Part shown: one piece after another, positions 9,888-20,605 of the stretch
How positions within the stretch are numbered: position 1 is the stretch's first letter
How the letters are laid out: each line of letters begins with the position of its first letter
Assembly (NCBI GenBank): GCA_020080175.1
Contig: JAGHQL010000104.1
Location: forward strand, 1 to 64,000
Direction of reading: 5' to 3'
Length of the DNA: 64,000 nucleotides
DNA from: Glutinoglossum americanum
Taxonomy: Eukaryota > Ascomycota > Geoglossomycetes > Geoglossales > Geoglossaceae
Made by a program: the position numbers and the translations under genes
Notes under the pieces: model-generated
What the model was told of the DNA's origin: nothing
The model's input: the letters and a program-made list of their open reading frames with translations, nothing else
The model's database searches: none

Positions 9888-12800
9888 GATGATATATGCT
9901 TATTGCCTTCTCTTAAGCGTATATTTGATCATGTGCCGTAATGACCCAACCGAACCATGACCGCACCGATACGCCAATCTTCAACAGCCGGGGGTTTTCA
10001 ATTGCGATTTGTAGTAGAATAGGCATCCCTTCCTGTTGCTAGCCCATTAGCTTTTATATGGTCTGAGATTTCACACCGCGAGTGAATGCCAAGTTCATAA
10101 CCGTTCTGCATTTTCTGCCATTTACTTACTGTGACATCCCTGAAGAAACCGCCAGCGAAAGATAAGTAGGATTCAGGATTTCTGCCCGCCCTGTTGGGTT
10201 TAACTTAGGGATTCTGCGGGCATCTTGTGTAAAAGGGCCTCTTTGGCGCACGTTAACCTAAATTACTATTCGGGGCTTTGCCCTAGGTGATATTAAAACT
10301 ATGCGAGGGATTGACTATTGGAAGGAGGAATGAATTTAATTGCTTAATGCTCGTCTGCGGCCCCAAAAAACCGGGAAAAAAAAAACCGTCGCCGACCAAC
10401 AGACTATTAAGCCGGCGTGGCAGGCGAGAATGCATCTGGACACAAGAGTGGCCCTTGATTATCTTTATTGCAAGTTCCCGCTCAACACGCGGCATATCCA
10501 CTACCTTAATTACCCTCGCAACAATGGGCGCTAAATGATTCTTACTACTGTATCCATACAGAATGGAGCTATTAATTTGCCGATATGACGATGCAGACCA
10601 ACAGGATGTTGGAGGCTATGCTCGATACGCGGAAATGGTAGCTAGACTATGTAAACAATGGATAGGGGTAAATAAATTAAATTTTTTGCAACTACCTAAA
10701 TGCTGGCTATGTGACATGAAGTTATATAGATGCTCGGCTGCTTTGCAGCCCCTTTTGGCCAGTCCGCGGCTGCTCCAGCCATTCCAGAGGCTGCTCCGGC
10801 CATTCCAGAGGCCGCTCCGGCCTTCCTTCTGCCGGCCCGAAAACGTATCGGTTCCACCGATATTAATCATACCATAGTAGCTGGGGTGGCGTCGCCACTC
10901 AGCTATTAAGGGGACACTCCTTGAGCCCAACAGGGGTGACACGAAGCGGTGCCTAAGCGTTCCGCAACACAAGGTGATTCCAAGGGCTGCCTGACAAGGA
11001 ACTTGGCTGGTCGCTGGCTACCAGGCACCAGAGACATGGCAACTGCCTAGGGCCAATCAAGGTCGCCAAGACAATTTAGAGGCTCGCCTTTCTTGACCCC
11101 AAGCTTTTAAAGGGGTTATAGCTGTATTCTAATGCAAGCTGCAGAAGATGGACGTGCGTTCACGGGCAGCATGCTCGACCATGTTAGTGATGTAATAGCT
11201 AGACTGGTATACCTCTTCTTTGTGAATAGATTTCCAGATAGCGCTATACTCGCCCACTATAGCTGTTTGCTTAGCTGCCACTTGGCAGCCCGAACAGAAA
11301 GTCGGTAGGCTCACCGCTCATTCCTGCCTATTAGATATTCTCGAGGCCTTCCTACCCCACATCCCCGCATCCGCCTATATGTGGCTTAGTGGGGGGAGCA
11401 CCGGCTATTGCGCGTAACTTGACTTAAAGAGGCAAGGGTAAGTGGGGAAAAGTGGATTAGTCATTAGAGGCTTAGATAGGATTTCCTTCACAGGGTGACT
11501 TACAGTATTTGGCGTGACATCAGGAGCCATTTGTTGGTGCGAACCACTGGTATACTTGAGAATCTCTGCTTACCTTCGGGCTTAGGAGGGATATTGCGCT
11601 TCTACCCCTTTGCTGCCTTAGCTCATAAAGTGTCCTTGAGTCATGCAACCCACGATACGCGGGTTATTTGTGCCAGGGGTACGGATCGGGGAGGCGGGAG
11701 CGAAACATGGTTATACATTGGCCGCCCACTGCTCTCCCATGTGAGGTTAGAATCAGGTGGTGACCTTCGAATCCAAGCCCCCGAGATAGGTAGATTATAC
11801 CCGTCAGTATGACACGAGAAACACTAATTCCCAAGGCTTAAATGAAGGAGGGCCACGAACGGTGAACCCGTAATTACAATAGCTATAAAGAGGCCTTTTC
11901 CTTTTTCGTGTAAATTAATTACTATGCATGTACCTGCTGTCAGGTGCTCAACTTAGATGGATGCAACAGTGACACCTAGCAGCAACGTGGCAACAGCCGC
12001 ATTCATGCATGCCTAATCTGCCTTCTGGTTGCGGTTAGTCCTACATATGGGCGATGCCCATGCCCTTGCCAATATGCCACCTGCAAGCCCTGGTCCAACT
12101 ATCAATCGTTGTAACTCCCCCTGTCGGTCAGGTGAAGGCTTGAGGGGGGTTGATCACCATTATACTTGCCAATTCGCCCAAGGTCTACTAGGGCATTCTA
12201 AATAGAATAGAAGCGGTGAGATAATTTCTGATTTTTTGCGTATGCAAAATTCCTCATGCGAACTTGGGAAGTAGGTTAGACTAAGTCTTCAAGGAATACC
12301 TAATACCTAAGACAATCGGGTCACAATCTGCCTCATCTTAACCATGTTCGACAGGATGGCACTGCAGTGGGGTATGCCATATGTAACGTAATGTTTGGTG
12401 TTGCAATGGAGCGACAAGGGGCAACTAAATGCCGCGAAGCACAATGTGGTAAAAGCAGCTGGAAGGCCGGTTCTGATGTTCTGAGCCTATCTACCTGAAT
12501 GCGATAAATCTTCTCGTAATCCTGGGGTAGCTGCGGTCACAGGAGGGTGGAACGAAGGGAGAGTGCAAATATGGATGCAACCTATTTATTTTAGATTGTG
12601 GTGGGCTTAGCGCTCTTCCCGGCGAACATTAACCCCCCAATCAATGGATAATCGGAAAAATAGACAGGAAAATCAGAGGCTGGTCTGGCCACTATGAATA
12701 TATAGACTAAATTAATATTTTCTAAAATTTAATGAGCCGCGGTGATTTTTCAATCTCGCTCTTGAAAAATAAAGGAATCGGGCTCGTATTATTTTATTAA

Positions 12801-13615
12801 ACTGGAGAAATATCGTGGGTCGAGGGCTCTGCCGTTGGTCCGAGGCAGGGTAGATGGTTCAGCGGCGATTGCGCTAATACATCATAATTAATAGTACTCG
12901 CCACGACTCCCCCCGAGAAACGATTGGGGGTGGCTGTTATGCGCTCAATCTATTCATTAACTTTCTGTACCTGATTCGATCTGGTGGGGCCCTTGACGCT
13001 TAACGACTTCTTTGCTTTTTATTTGGTCACCCTGTCCCTGCAAACTAAGGTGTTGCGAGGGTTAGTACTGCTTCCTACTCAATCAGTCACAACTCGGCAG
13101 AGATGTATGACCTTGGTGTTCGTGCCTGCATGATCAAGAAAATTGAAGGGGAGTTGGGACATGGTATGAGGTTGCGAGGCTTGTTTCGGTTCGGGTAATT
13201 ACACGGACGAGAGAATGGAGGCCTTGCTGTAGGATGGGTGTGTAAGGCATAGCGGATACAGCATTATCGGGTTTTCTCTCAGTCTCGAACTAGAGGGGCC
13301 GGGGGGGGGGGGGTCGGTATTAGTGCTCACAGCCTCACAGCCGTTTCCGGACACCGCCCAGGAACCATGAACGCAAATGCATAAGACGGTAGGGCCGAAA
13401 TTTATTAAGCTAGAGTAGATGCCACAACATGGAAGTTTCTGGAGGGCCCCGTGCACATGCTACAGTAGTCTAGTCGAAGTGCTGCTAATGCATAGATGCG
13501 CTGAGATGGAGTGGGGCTTGTTGCGTTGGCCGGGGTTCAGCGAAAGGGTTCTGTGGGAATGGGATGTGTGAGTTGGTCCTCTTTCAGTGCGGTGTGATGA
13601 ATGAGGGGGAGTTGG
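9888..13615. other. gene-poor stretch of ~3.7 kb
   Basis: Frames of 60-120 codons are scattered on both strands but show no family signature and no splice pattern that extends them. A short tandem array lies at 10769-10831 and a run of 12 or so G at about 13301-13312. No tRNA or rRNA recognised. Confidence 0.5.
10769..10831 (+). repeat. 21-bp tandem repeat, about three units
   Basis: Units of about 21 bp of the form GGCTGCTCCRGCCATTCCAGA follow each other directly; the last is partial and reads GGCCGCTCCGGCC. Confidence 0.75.
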
Positions 13616-13616
13616 G

Positions 13617-13623
13617 TATAAAA
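13617..13623 (+). promoter_or_regulatory. TATA box of the secreted Thr-rich protein gene
   Basis: TATAAAA lies 193 bp upstream of the ATG at 13816, a plausible distance for a fungal core promoter. Confidence 0.5.
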
Positions 13624-13815
13624 GGGTGAGGAGATTCCCACCTCAGACCTAGGAAGAGAAAGATAAGTACATCACTGTTCGCATTCGTTCGCAATAGATC
13701 CAACAAATATTTGAACTTGACACTCGTTACCTACGCGCACGCGTCTCCCTTTTAGGAAGGATATTGCCCACCAAGTGAGGACGGAAATAAGCAGACAATC
13801 AAGCCAGAAACCACA

Positions 13816-14363
13816 ATGTTGGCCAATTTCAAAGCCGGTGGGATTCTCAACCTCGTGCTGCTCCTCAGGTAACCATCCACCCGGCTCTCGTCTTCACTCT
13901 CAAAAACGCACAACACAGAGAAGGAAGGAAAGCCGCTAACTTCACCAGTCCTCTAACTGCACTCGCCGCCCCAGACGGCTACTACGGCACGACCGCCGCC
14001 CCACCTCCCATTTGCACGACATCTGTCGTTCTCACCACGATCCCTAAGCCCTTCACAGTCACCAGCCCCATCACAAATGTCGTCACTGCGACCGTCACCA
14101 CCCCCGTGACCATCGTCACATCCAAAACGGAGGTCATCACAGTCCCCGTGACCATCGTCACATCCAAAACGGAGGTCATCACCAAGACCATCACCGCCGT
14201 CACGACCACGACGAGCCTCACCGTTTCGACAAGCATAGGGAGCAAAGTCAGTGTGGGTACTACCAATGTGGTTAGCACCGGGTCGGTGGTGAGCTGTAAG
14301 ACGCCGCCGCCGTCGTCGCCGCCGCCACCGCCGCCGAAAACCACCAAGTCCGAGTATTATTAG
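13816..14363 (+). CDS. small secreted Thr-rich protein (paralogue A)
   Basis: Exons 13816-13868 and 13949-14363 are joined by an 80-nt phase-2 intron (GTAACC..CTAAC..AG) that sits inside the signal peptide. The product is 155 residues. It begins MLANFKAGGILNLVLLL, with a likely cleavage after TALA/AP. The mature part is dominated by Thr, Val and Ser. It contains a tandem duplication of VTIVTSKTEVIT encoded by two near-identical 36-42 bp blocks (14104-14181), and it ends in a Pro-rich tail (SSPPPPPP). Such sequences are typical of O-glycosylated wall or secreted proteins. No catalytic domain is seen. Exon-1 length (53 nt) and intron phase are the same as in the convergent gene at 15463-15843, so the two are probably paralogues. 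Confidence 0.7.
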
Positions 14364-15462
14364 CATTAATTAAGGTGCTAGTCCGGAGGGATGACCGAGC
14401 GGAGAAGAGAGAAAGTGGAGGGGAAGATCTTTCTGTGGTTGTACTTAGTTATAAGTTTTTTGGTTAGCTAGGAATGAGGTTACCTCAGTGTGTTTGCCGG
14501 CCTGTCTCTATAATGTGATTGCTTTCCTCGATGATTTCCGTCGCATCACCTTCTCGCTATCCTACCATTTATTAGCTAGCTCTCCGGTGGAAGTGTAGAA
14601 GGGGACGAAGAATAAAGAAGAGCGCTAGCCCAGGAACGGGCAAGGCAGTTAGGAGACACTGGGGCCGGCTGTCGTTCGGTGCTATTGCTTATTTTGTTCG
14701 AAGAGGGGGTCTTAGGGGAAGTGAGGAAAGATGCTTAGTAAGGGATATAACCGTGGTGTCCACATAACTGAGACCCTTCATTTCGGAAGTTAGGGCCCTT
14801 TTTTCCTGCTAATAATTAGCTGGATCGTCATGGTTGCGTAATTTCCTGACAAGCCTATGTACATTTCTTCGTAACAGGAGCGGCTGCTAGGCAAGCCTGT
14901 TGGCTTCCTTGAGCGGTTTTGACCCGGCGGCTGAGGTGGGGCACCACAATAGGCATAAGAAGTTGGGTCTTTTTGTTGGGTGATCCAAGATGGGCTCCTG
15001 TCCCTCCCTGCTAGGTAAAGTACTTCAGATGACTGACGTGATGGTGTGTTTGTGCTTTTTTCCTCGGACGGGGGTGTCACTGGAAGGAAGTGTATTGGTG
15101 GGATCGGTTTAAAATCCGTCTGTTTGATCGGCTACTGGGCGGGGCGAAGGGAGTTGGGTGGCGTGGGGTTATGTCTCTGCGTTACTGTCGGTGTTTGGGG
15201 GAATTCTTCACTCAAAAATTGCGTATTCTTGTCCATTATTTTATTACTGATTCCGCCTTGCCATTACCTGTTCCCATCCAGCAAGCTAACTACCAATGCC
15301 CTCCCGTTTGGGAGAAAATGAATGTTTGGTTTTGCCGTTGCCATCAGACATTATCCCATAAGCCGTTATTGTAGAGACAGACTTCGGAACATAGAGCTAT
15401 TATCCGCCCTCAGAGCGCCTCGTCCTTGAAATGCCCATCGCATTTCCGCCAGCCATCGCTGC
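14364..15462. other. intergenic region between convergent genes
   Basis: About 1.1 kb between two gene 3' ends. Frames here lack family features. No clear terminator motif can be assigned. Confidence 0.5.
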
Positions 15463-15843
15463 CTACCAGCCCTTGTGTGTCTCGACAGCCGTATAGCAGC
15501 TAGTGCTCTCGCTCGTCTGTGTCTCGTAGCAAGTAGTCGCACTCGCCTCAACGCATGTTGTATAGCTCGTGCTGTAGTAGGTCTCGACGCTCGTCAAGAC
15601 GGTGCTGGAGACGCTGGTTACGTACACTGTGGATACTTCGGGTATGGTCGTCGTGAAGTACTGGGTTGTGCAGACCTCATGGGACTCTCCGTGTTGATCG
15701 TAGCCACCACCGGGGAGGGCAGTGCTGGAGCTGGTGTGTTTGTTAGTGAGATGTTTCCCGCTTTCTGGGAGGGGGCGAGGGTAGAGTTACGTGAGGAAGA
15801 GGAAGAGAGAGAGGAGAGCGGTGGGTTTGAGAATGGCGAGCAT
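15463..15843 (-). CDS. small secreted Thr/Cys-rich protein (paralogue B)
   Basis: Exons 15843-15791 (53 nt) and 15730-15463 are joined by a 60-nt phase-2 intron (GTAACT..CACTAAC..CCAG). The product is 106 residues. It starts MLAILKPTALLSLFLFL, a clear signal peptide with likely cleavage after SSTA. The mature chain has a short GGGYDQHG segment, then a Thr/Ser/Tyr-rich stretch with four regularly placed Cys (CTTQYFTTT, TTCVEA, TTCYET, TSCYTA). It ends HKGW. It shares exon-1 length, intron position and the MLA.(K) start with the gene at 13816. No known domain. The start is the only ATG that supplies the signal peptide. Confidence 0.7.
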
Positions 15844-18326
15844 TTTGTTGGTACGGTTATTATAGAATAATAGTAGACGTTTGACGGTGAGGGAAGGATA
15901 GCGAGTGGCAAATTAAGTAATTCCTCAACGAGAGTTTTTGAAGGCTCCTGGTTTGGTTGTTCTTACTTTCCTCGAGGAGATACTGCTGAGATTTATATAT
16001 CCTTCCCACTGCCTACCTGTTTAGTCGGGTTTCCCAAAGAGGGACATAATTGGTGGCTGGGTAGGATTTCCGTCCCCATGTAAGCAAGGAACAGGAGAGT
16101 CGGGCTGAGGTCGCTATCGTACGTACTACCATCTATCTTTTCTGTTTCTGTCGACCCGGGCGCCCTGTTGTCATTCCCCGAGGAGGAATGTCTCGATTTC
16201 CGCAGGTCTTTTCCCACGCTAAGCCAAAGACGCGCATGCACGAGCTCTTGGGTCCTCAACGTAAGGCACGGGAGTAGCAGCGTGCCTTGATTTTTTTTTA
16301 CCTGCTGTCTCCTAGCTTGCATGCAGCTGAGACAGACGTGATCATGGTAGTGTGTTGTTGATGGGCGATTGGGTAATGCTGTGGGGTTCGGTTGAGAATA
16401 GTGCGCGTGGGGCGGGGAAAACCAACTTTTTCTCGAATTGGCTAACATTCGCTCGTACTCTCTTGCCCTCGAAAGGCTACGCTCCACACAAAGTAACAAT
16501 TCCCTCTATTTTCCCTTCGTATGAATATATGTAGCTACTGCCGCAATGTGAATGTCGTTCCTTTCTTTATGTTTGTAGCCCGGGTTTCGGTCTTCTGGCT
16601 TTGGAGCAGGAAGAGAGGGCTCGTGTGGTTCAGAGCGACAAATCCGGTTTGTATAACTTGCTAGCTAATGTTATGTAGACTAGCCAATGGCAAATATACG
16701 TTGGGTGGCATTTCACAATCGAACTTACATCATGTATGCTGTAGCATGCACCTCGTGTCTCTGTCGGGAGGGAAAAGCAATTAGGGCCGAGCCTCGATTC
16801 GATCGCCATGGCAGATCTCGCCACGGAGATAAGTTCAACGCCAATCAGCCGCCAGCCTCCACCAAGTGTTCCATGTGGATAGTTTCCTTATTAGAACTTG
16901 TGGGAGTCTGTATAGTTGCCCTTGCCCTATTAAGAAGCCATCCGCATAAGCTCCATTCATTCCCCGCCCTGCCTAGCCATACAGCGATTCTCCACTTAGG
17001 TGCATGCGCAGCCTGCTTTGCGTCGTTCAATGCAACATGTACTACTTTCCGCCACGACAAGCGAGTTACACACGCCTCATCGATCCGGGTGCTACATTGG
17101 CCCTCCGGCGATGGGGAGCCGAAAAACGCTCGGTCCTACGCCGAACTGAGTTTAAAATCCGGTAAACAAGCTGGCTCCAATAATTCAACTCCGACCCGGT
17201 TGTCGCACATTATCGATCCGGAGGCTGAGTTTCAATACGCCCGGAGGGTAAAAATATCTTGCCGCAAAAACAGTAGAAAATAAAAACAATTAATGCTGGT
17301 GCAGTTGAAATATTGTATGCAGAATTATCGTGAAGCATCAACAGGAGACTCACTAGATGAGACTCGACTCTAGCTGTCAAATCTTTGTTCCTCGGCCAGC
17401 CATTTTGGGTGCGAATGGCAATGCCGCGCCAAAATCCCAAGGTTCGCTTCGCAACTGGTCGGATACACATGAACCCCAACTACTCCGCAGATACCCAGAC
17501 AAAGTGTCTTAACTAATCCTCCGGAGCTAGCGAGACAAAACAGAACAAAACGATTCCCTAGCGCCTCCTTGGCGATCGGAGTAGAGTAGGGGTAGAGAGC
17601 TTTTTACTGTCGCGATGTATCCCACGCGAGTATGCCACACCAGGCCGCGGTGGTTGATGCATGTGAAGATGGAGGTAAGGTAACGGTATACAGACTTGGT
17701 GAGCTTTCTGATTGACTGCCAGGCTGCACATATGATAGCCCATCTTCTCCTTATCCCTACCCCCGACAAATCAACCCCTCGATGCTTGGCATCTCCGAGC
17801 ACCAACCTTTTTTCAGTCCTCGACAGCCAGCTAACACACCAGCTGATCGCTCTTATGGCCCCTTTGATAGATAATCAAGATATCATTAAACTCCTATACG
17901 CCTTGCCCCAATCGGTCTCGCCTCAAGGTCCTCCCACATCAAAGTCAGGAAACAACAAGGCAGAACACCCCAAGATGCGTCCGTGACCCCCCACCGTCTA
18001 TTCCACCTTCAAGACGGCATGCGTTCTCCCTTTCCGCTTTCCACGCTCGATCTCCGCGAGGTGGCCCTACTTAAAAGCTTACTTAGATCCATGCATATGC
18101 ATTGGAGTATCTATTCACCCCCCTCTACCTCTACATCAGGCTGCCCAGAGTGGTCAACCATCAACCGTTTTCACAACAGGCACCTTAAGAATCGGAGCAT
18201 CTCCATCACTCCATCCTCCTTGCTTCCCTTGCGTTATCTCGCCATAGACCGTCGCACTTCCCTTGGTCGGCACTTTATCGGCACCATACGACCCTTCTCG
18301 GCTATATACTGCAATTTTCAGACTCT
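15844..18326. other. gene-poor stretch
   Basis: A TATATAAA element on the minus strand (15992-16000) lies about 150 bp upstream of the secreted-protein ATG and may be its core promoter. Otherwise only unsupported frames occur, including a 198-codon plus-strand frame at 16687-17283 without recognisable features. Confidence 0.5.
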
Positions 18327-20605
18327 TTATGTCCTCCAGTGGGACGGGCTCGGCAGATCCGACCTGTAGTCGACCAGGTCAGCAGCGGTCGTTAGGGGAG
18401 AGGGGTATAACCCTACCTTCTCGATGGCCCAGGACAATTCTGACTTCAGTGTCGGCACAACATCCTGAGGCTCCAGCGACCCATGTCCTCGGTCTTTAAG
18501 CGCTTGCGTAAGAGGTATAGTAGCATTGATATGTGTATTAATGGAATTAGGCCCAGATTTCCCTATGAATATAGGAGCGAAGCCCACTAGACCATCTGAT
18601 GCATTGTCGGCAGTCGCAATAAATATCTCGACCCTACAGGACTCAGTAAACTCGGTGGTATCCAGGAAAACAACTGCGCTCCACTCCCTGCGTGTCTGCT
18701 CAGCTGCGTTGTCGGGCGCATACAACGAATTGAGCTGCACCACAGTGTCACTGCGACTCGCTGAGTGCGGGGTGGTTGAGTTTAGCCCATTTTCGCGCTT
18801 GGCCGCTTGCTTGGGCTGGACCTCCGGGTATGAGTACCCAAGTTTAAAGATGGAAGCGTATGCTTGGAGGTCCTCAGACGTCCATTCGACCCCATTAGGG
18901 TGACGGAAGGGATACAGGGGTGTAGTTGAGGTATCGTTGACATCGCCACCGAGGACCATGGTGGGGGAGCGTGGCCTGGGGGTCATGGTAGTGTTGGGTT
19001 GGACGTTTTGATACATAGCCATTAGGCGATCGACGTTGGTGTGGTGCAACCAGAAAATAGGGTCGAAGGCCGCGAAGTCGATTAGGCCCATGCTGCCACC
19101 CACTGTGACGTGAACGGTGTCGTGTATGGTCTCGAGCTGCGTCTGGAACCTGTTGTAGTCGGTGATGGCGAAGAGATCCATGGTTTGTTGTTTGCGCCTA
19201 CCAACGTCTGTTAGCCGTAGTAGCCTCGCGGTATCGGTGTAGCATATTCTATTAATTGAACTGGAACGGACGGGAAAACTCACCCCGGAAATGTCAATTT
19301 CATATTTGCTGAAGCCCGGGCGTCCCGGGTTGTCGCTAGAGTTTTGGTATTTCTGATAACCTGCGCAGCAGCTCCCGGTCAGTTCTGTGGCTGTAGATTT
19401 AAAAAGGAGGACTTTAATATCAATACGTCCAGTAATACGTACAATAGGGTACTTATCAGGGACAATGTATTTTTGCAATGGGTTGGGAATATTGGCACGC
19501 GTTGGGGCCCCGTCTGGACCCGGCCGAGTTACCGGGATAGTCTGTGTCTGTGCAATATCTGGGAGGATTTGTTGTTTGATATCGGACCAGTCCCAGTACC
19601 TGTTGTGAAGCCGTGTGAGACTCTCCCGTCGGTTCAATGTACTCGCGTTCCGGGGTTGGGGAGGGGAAGAATGCAGGAGTGGGTTGTCGGCGGGGGTGGC
19701 TAGGGGTTGGAAGACACTCACGGTTGTCTAATCTTCTTCGCAGCTCCATGCCACCGCTGCTGGTCAGCTGGGTTTGTATACCGAAGCGCAATATTACATG
19801 CCTCGGCGCTGAGGGCTTGCTGTGGAGCCAGTCAGCACCTTGTTTGCAATGAGAAGCTCCTATTTCAGGGCTCGGAATGTCGTTCGGAGGAAGTGTTATT
19901 TACCTCCATCAGTGCCAAGTAAGGTCGATGCCATGCCAAGAACAGGACACTGTGGTGTGTGCAGTATCCGAATCCAGGATTGACCACTGATTGCTCAGGG
20001 TATTGGAATGGGAGGAATGGGGACCCGTGGATTCCTGGAATAGAGTTAATAAACTAAAACGAAAGTCGCGGTAGTTGTTAGTTTTCAAAGAGGACATACC
20101 GCTAATCCGGAACCAACTCATCCAATCTGAGTCGTTTTTCTTCATGAAAGACTCCACCGCGAGAATGTACATGTTGAAGACATCCGGCTGTTCGTCCCGC
20201 AACCTTCCAATCGGAAGACGGGACACAATTTCGCCACCTGACACGCCTACCACGGGTGTGAAGTCGAGATCGGTAGGATCAGTAGAATCGGTAGGGCCGG
20301 TGAGGTTGGAGTCACCAGAACCCCCGTAGAGTTGACGCCGGGTGGGAATGTACTGACGACGCATTGGAGGGAGGTGAGATCGACGTAAGCAGAGGCCGCC
20401 TGATTCATTTTTGTAAAAATTAGTTTCCGTAATCGCAAATTTAAATCATTGGCTTCCTCAGGCAACAAAAGGGGCGTGCGTTCAGAACAAGGTCTGAGGC
20501 TCCCGTACCATCACAGATATGGGTGGTAGCCGCAGCATCCACACCGAAAGCCGAACAAGTAGCGAGGGCGAGATACCCGGCTCGAAGTAACGAAAACCCC
20601 TTCAT
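18327..20605 (-). CDS. secreted tyrosinase (type-3 copper oxidase)
   Basis: Seven exons: 20605-20509, 20399-20100, 20034-19904, 19819-19722, 19599-19443, 19360-19284 and 19197-18327. All introns are GT..AG and the frame is kept throughout, giving 576 residues. A signal peptide (MKGFSLLRAGYLALATCSAF) is followed by a poorly conserved N-terminal region of about 75 residues. The copper-A ligands are His135 (SGIHGSPF), His159 and His168 (YCTHHSVLFLAWHRPY). Cys157 two residues before His159 fits the Cys-His thioether seen in fungal tyrosinases. The YWDWS motif follows. Copper-B shows IHDTVH (His312, His316) and FWLHHTNVDR (His338/339). The enzyme would oxidise phenols to quinones outside the cell or in the secretory route, for example in pigment formation. 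The C-terminal ~200 residues look like the usual extension. The junction at 19443/19360 is the least certain. Confidence 0.9.

Noticed and set aside
11740-11790. Possible tRNA T-arm (GACCTTCGAATCC)
   Set aside because: No matching acceptor, D or anticodon arms could be folded around it.
16687-17283. 198-codon plus-strand frame
   Set aside because: No domain, no signal of codon conservation and no splice extension. It lies in a gene-free stretch with frames on both strands.
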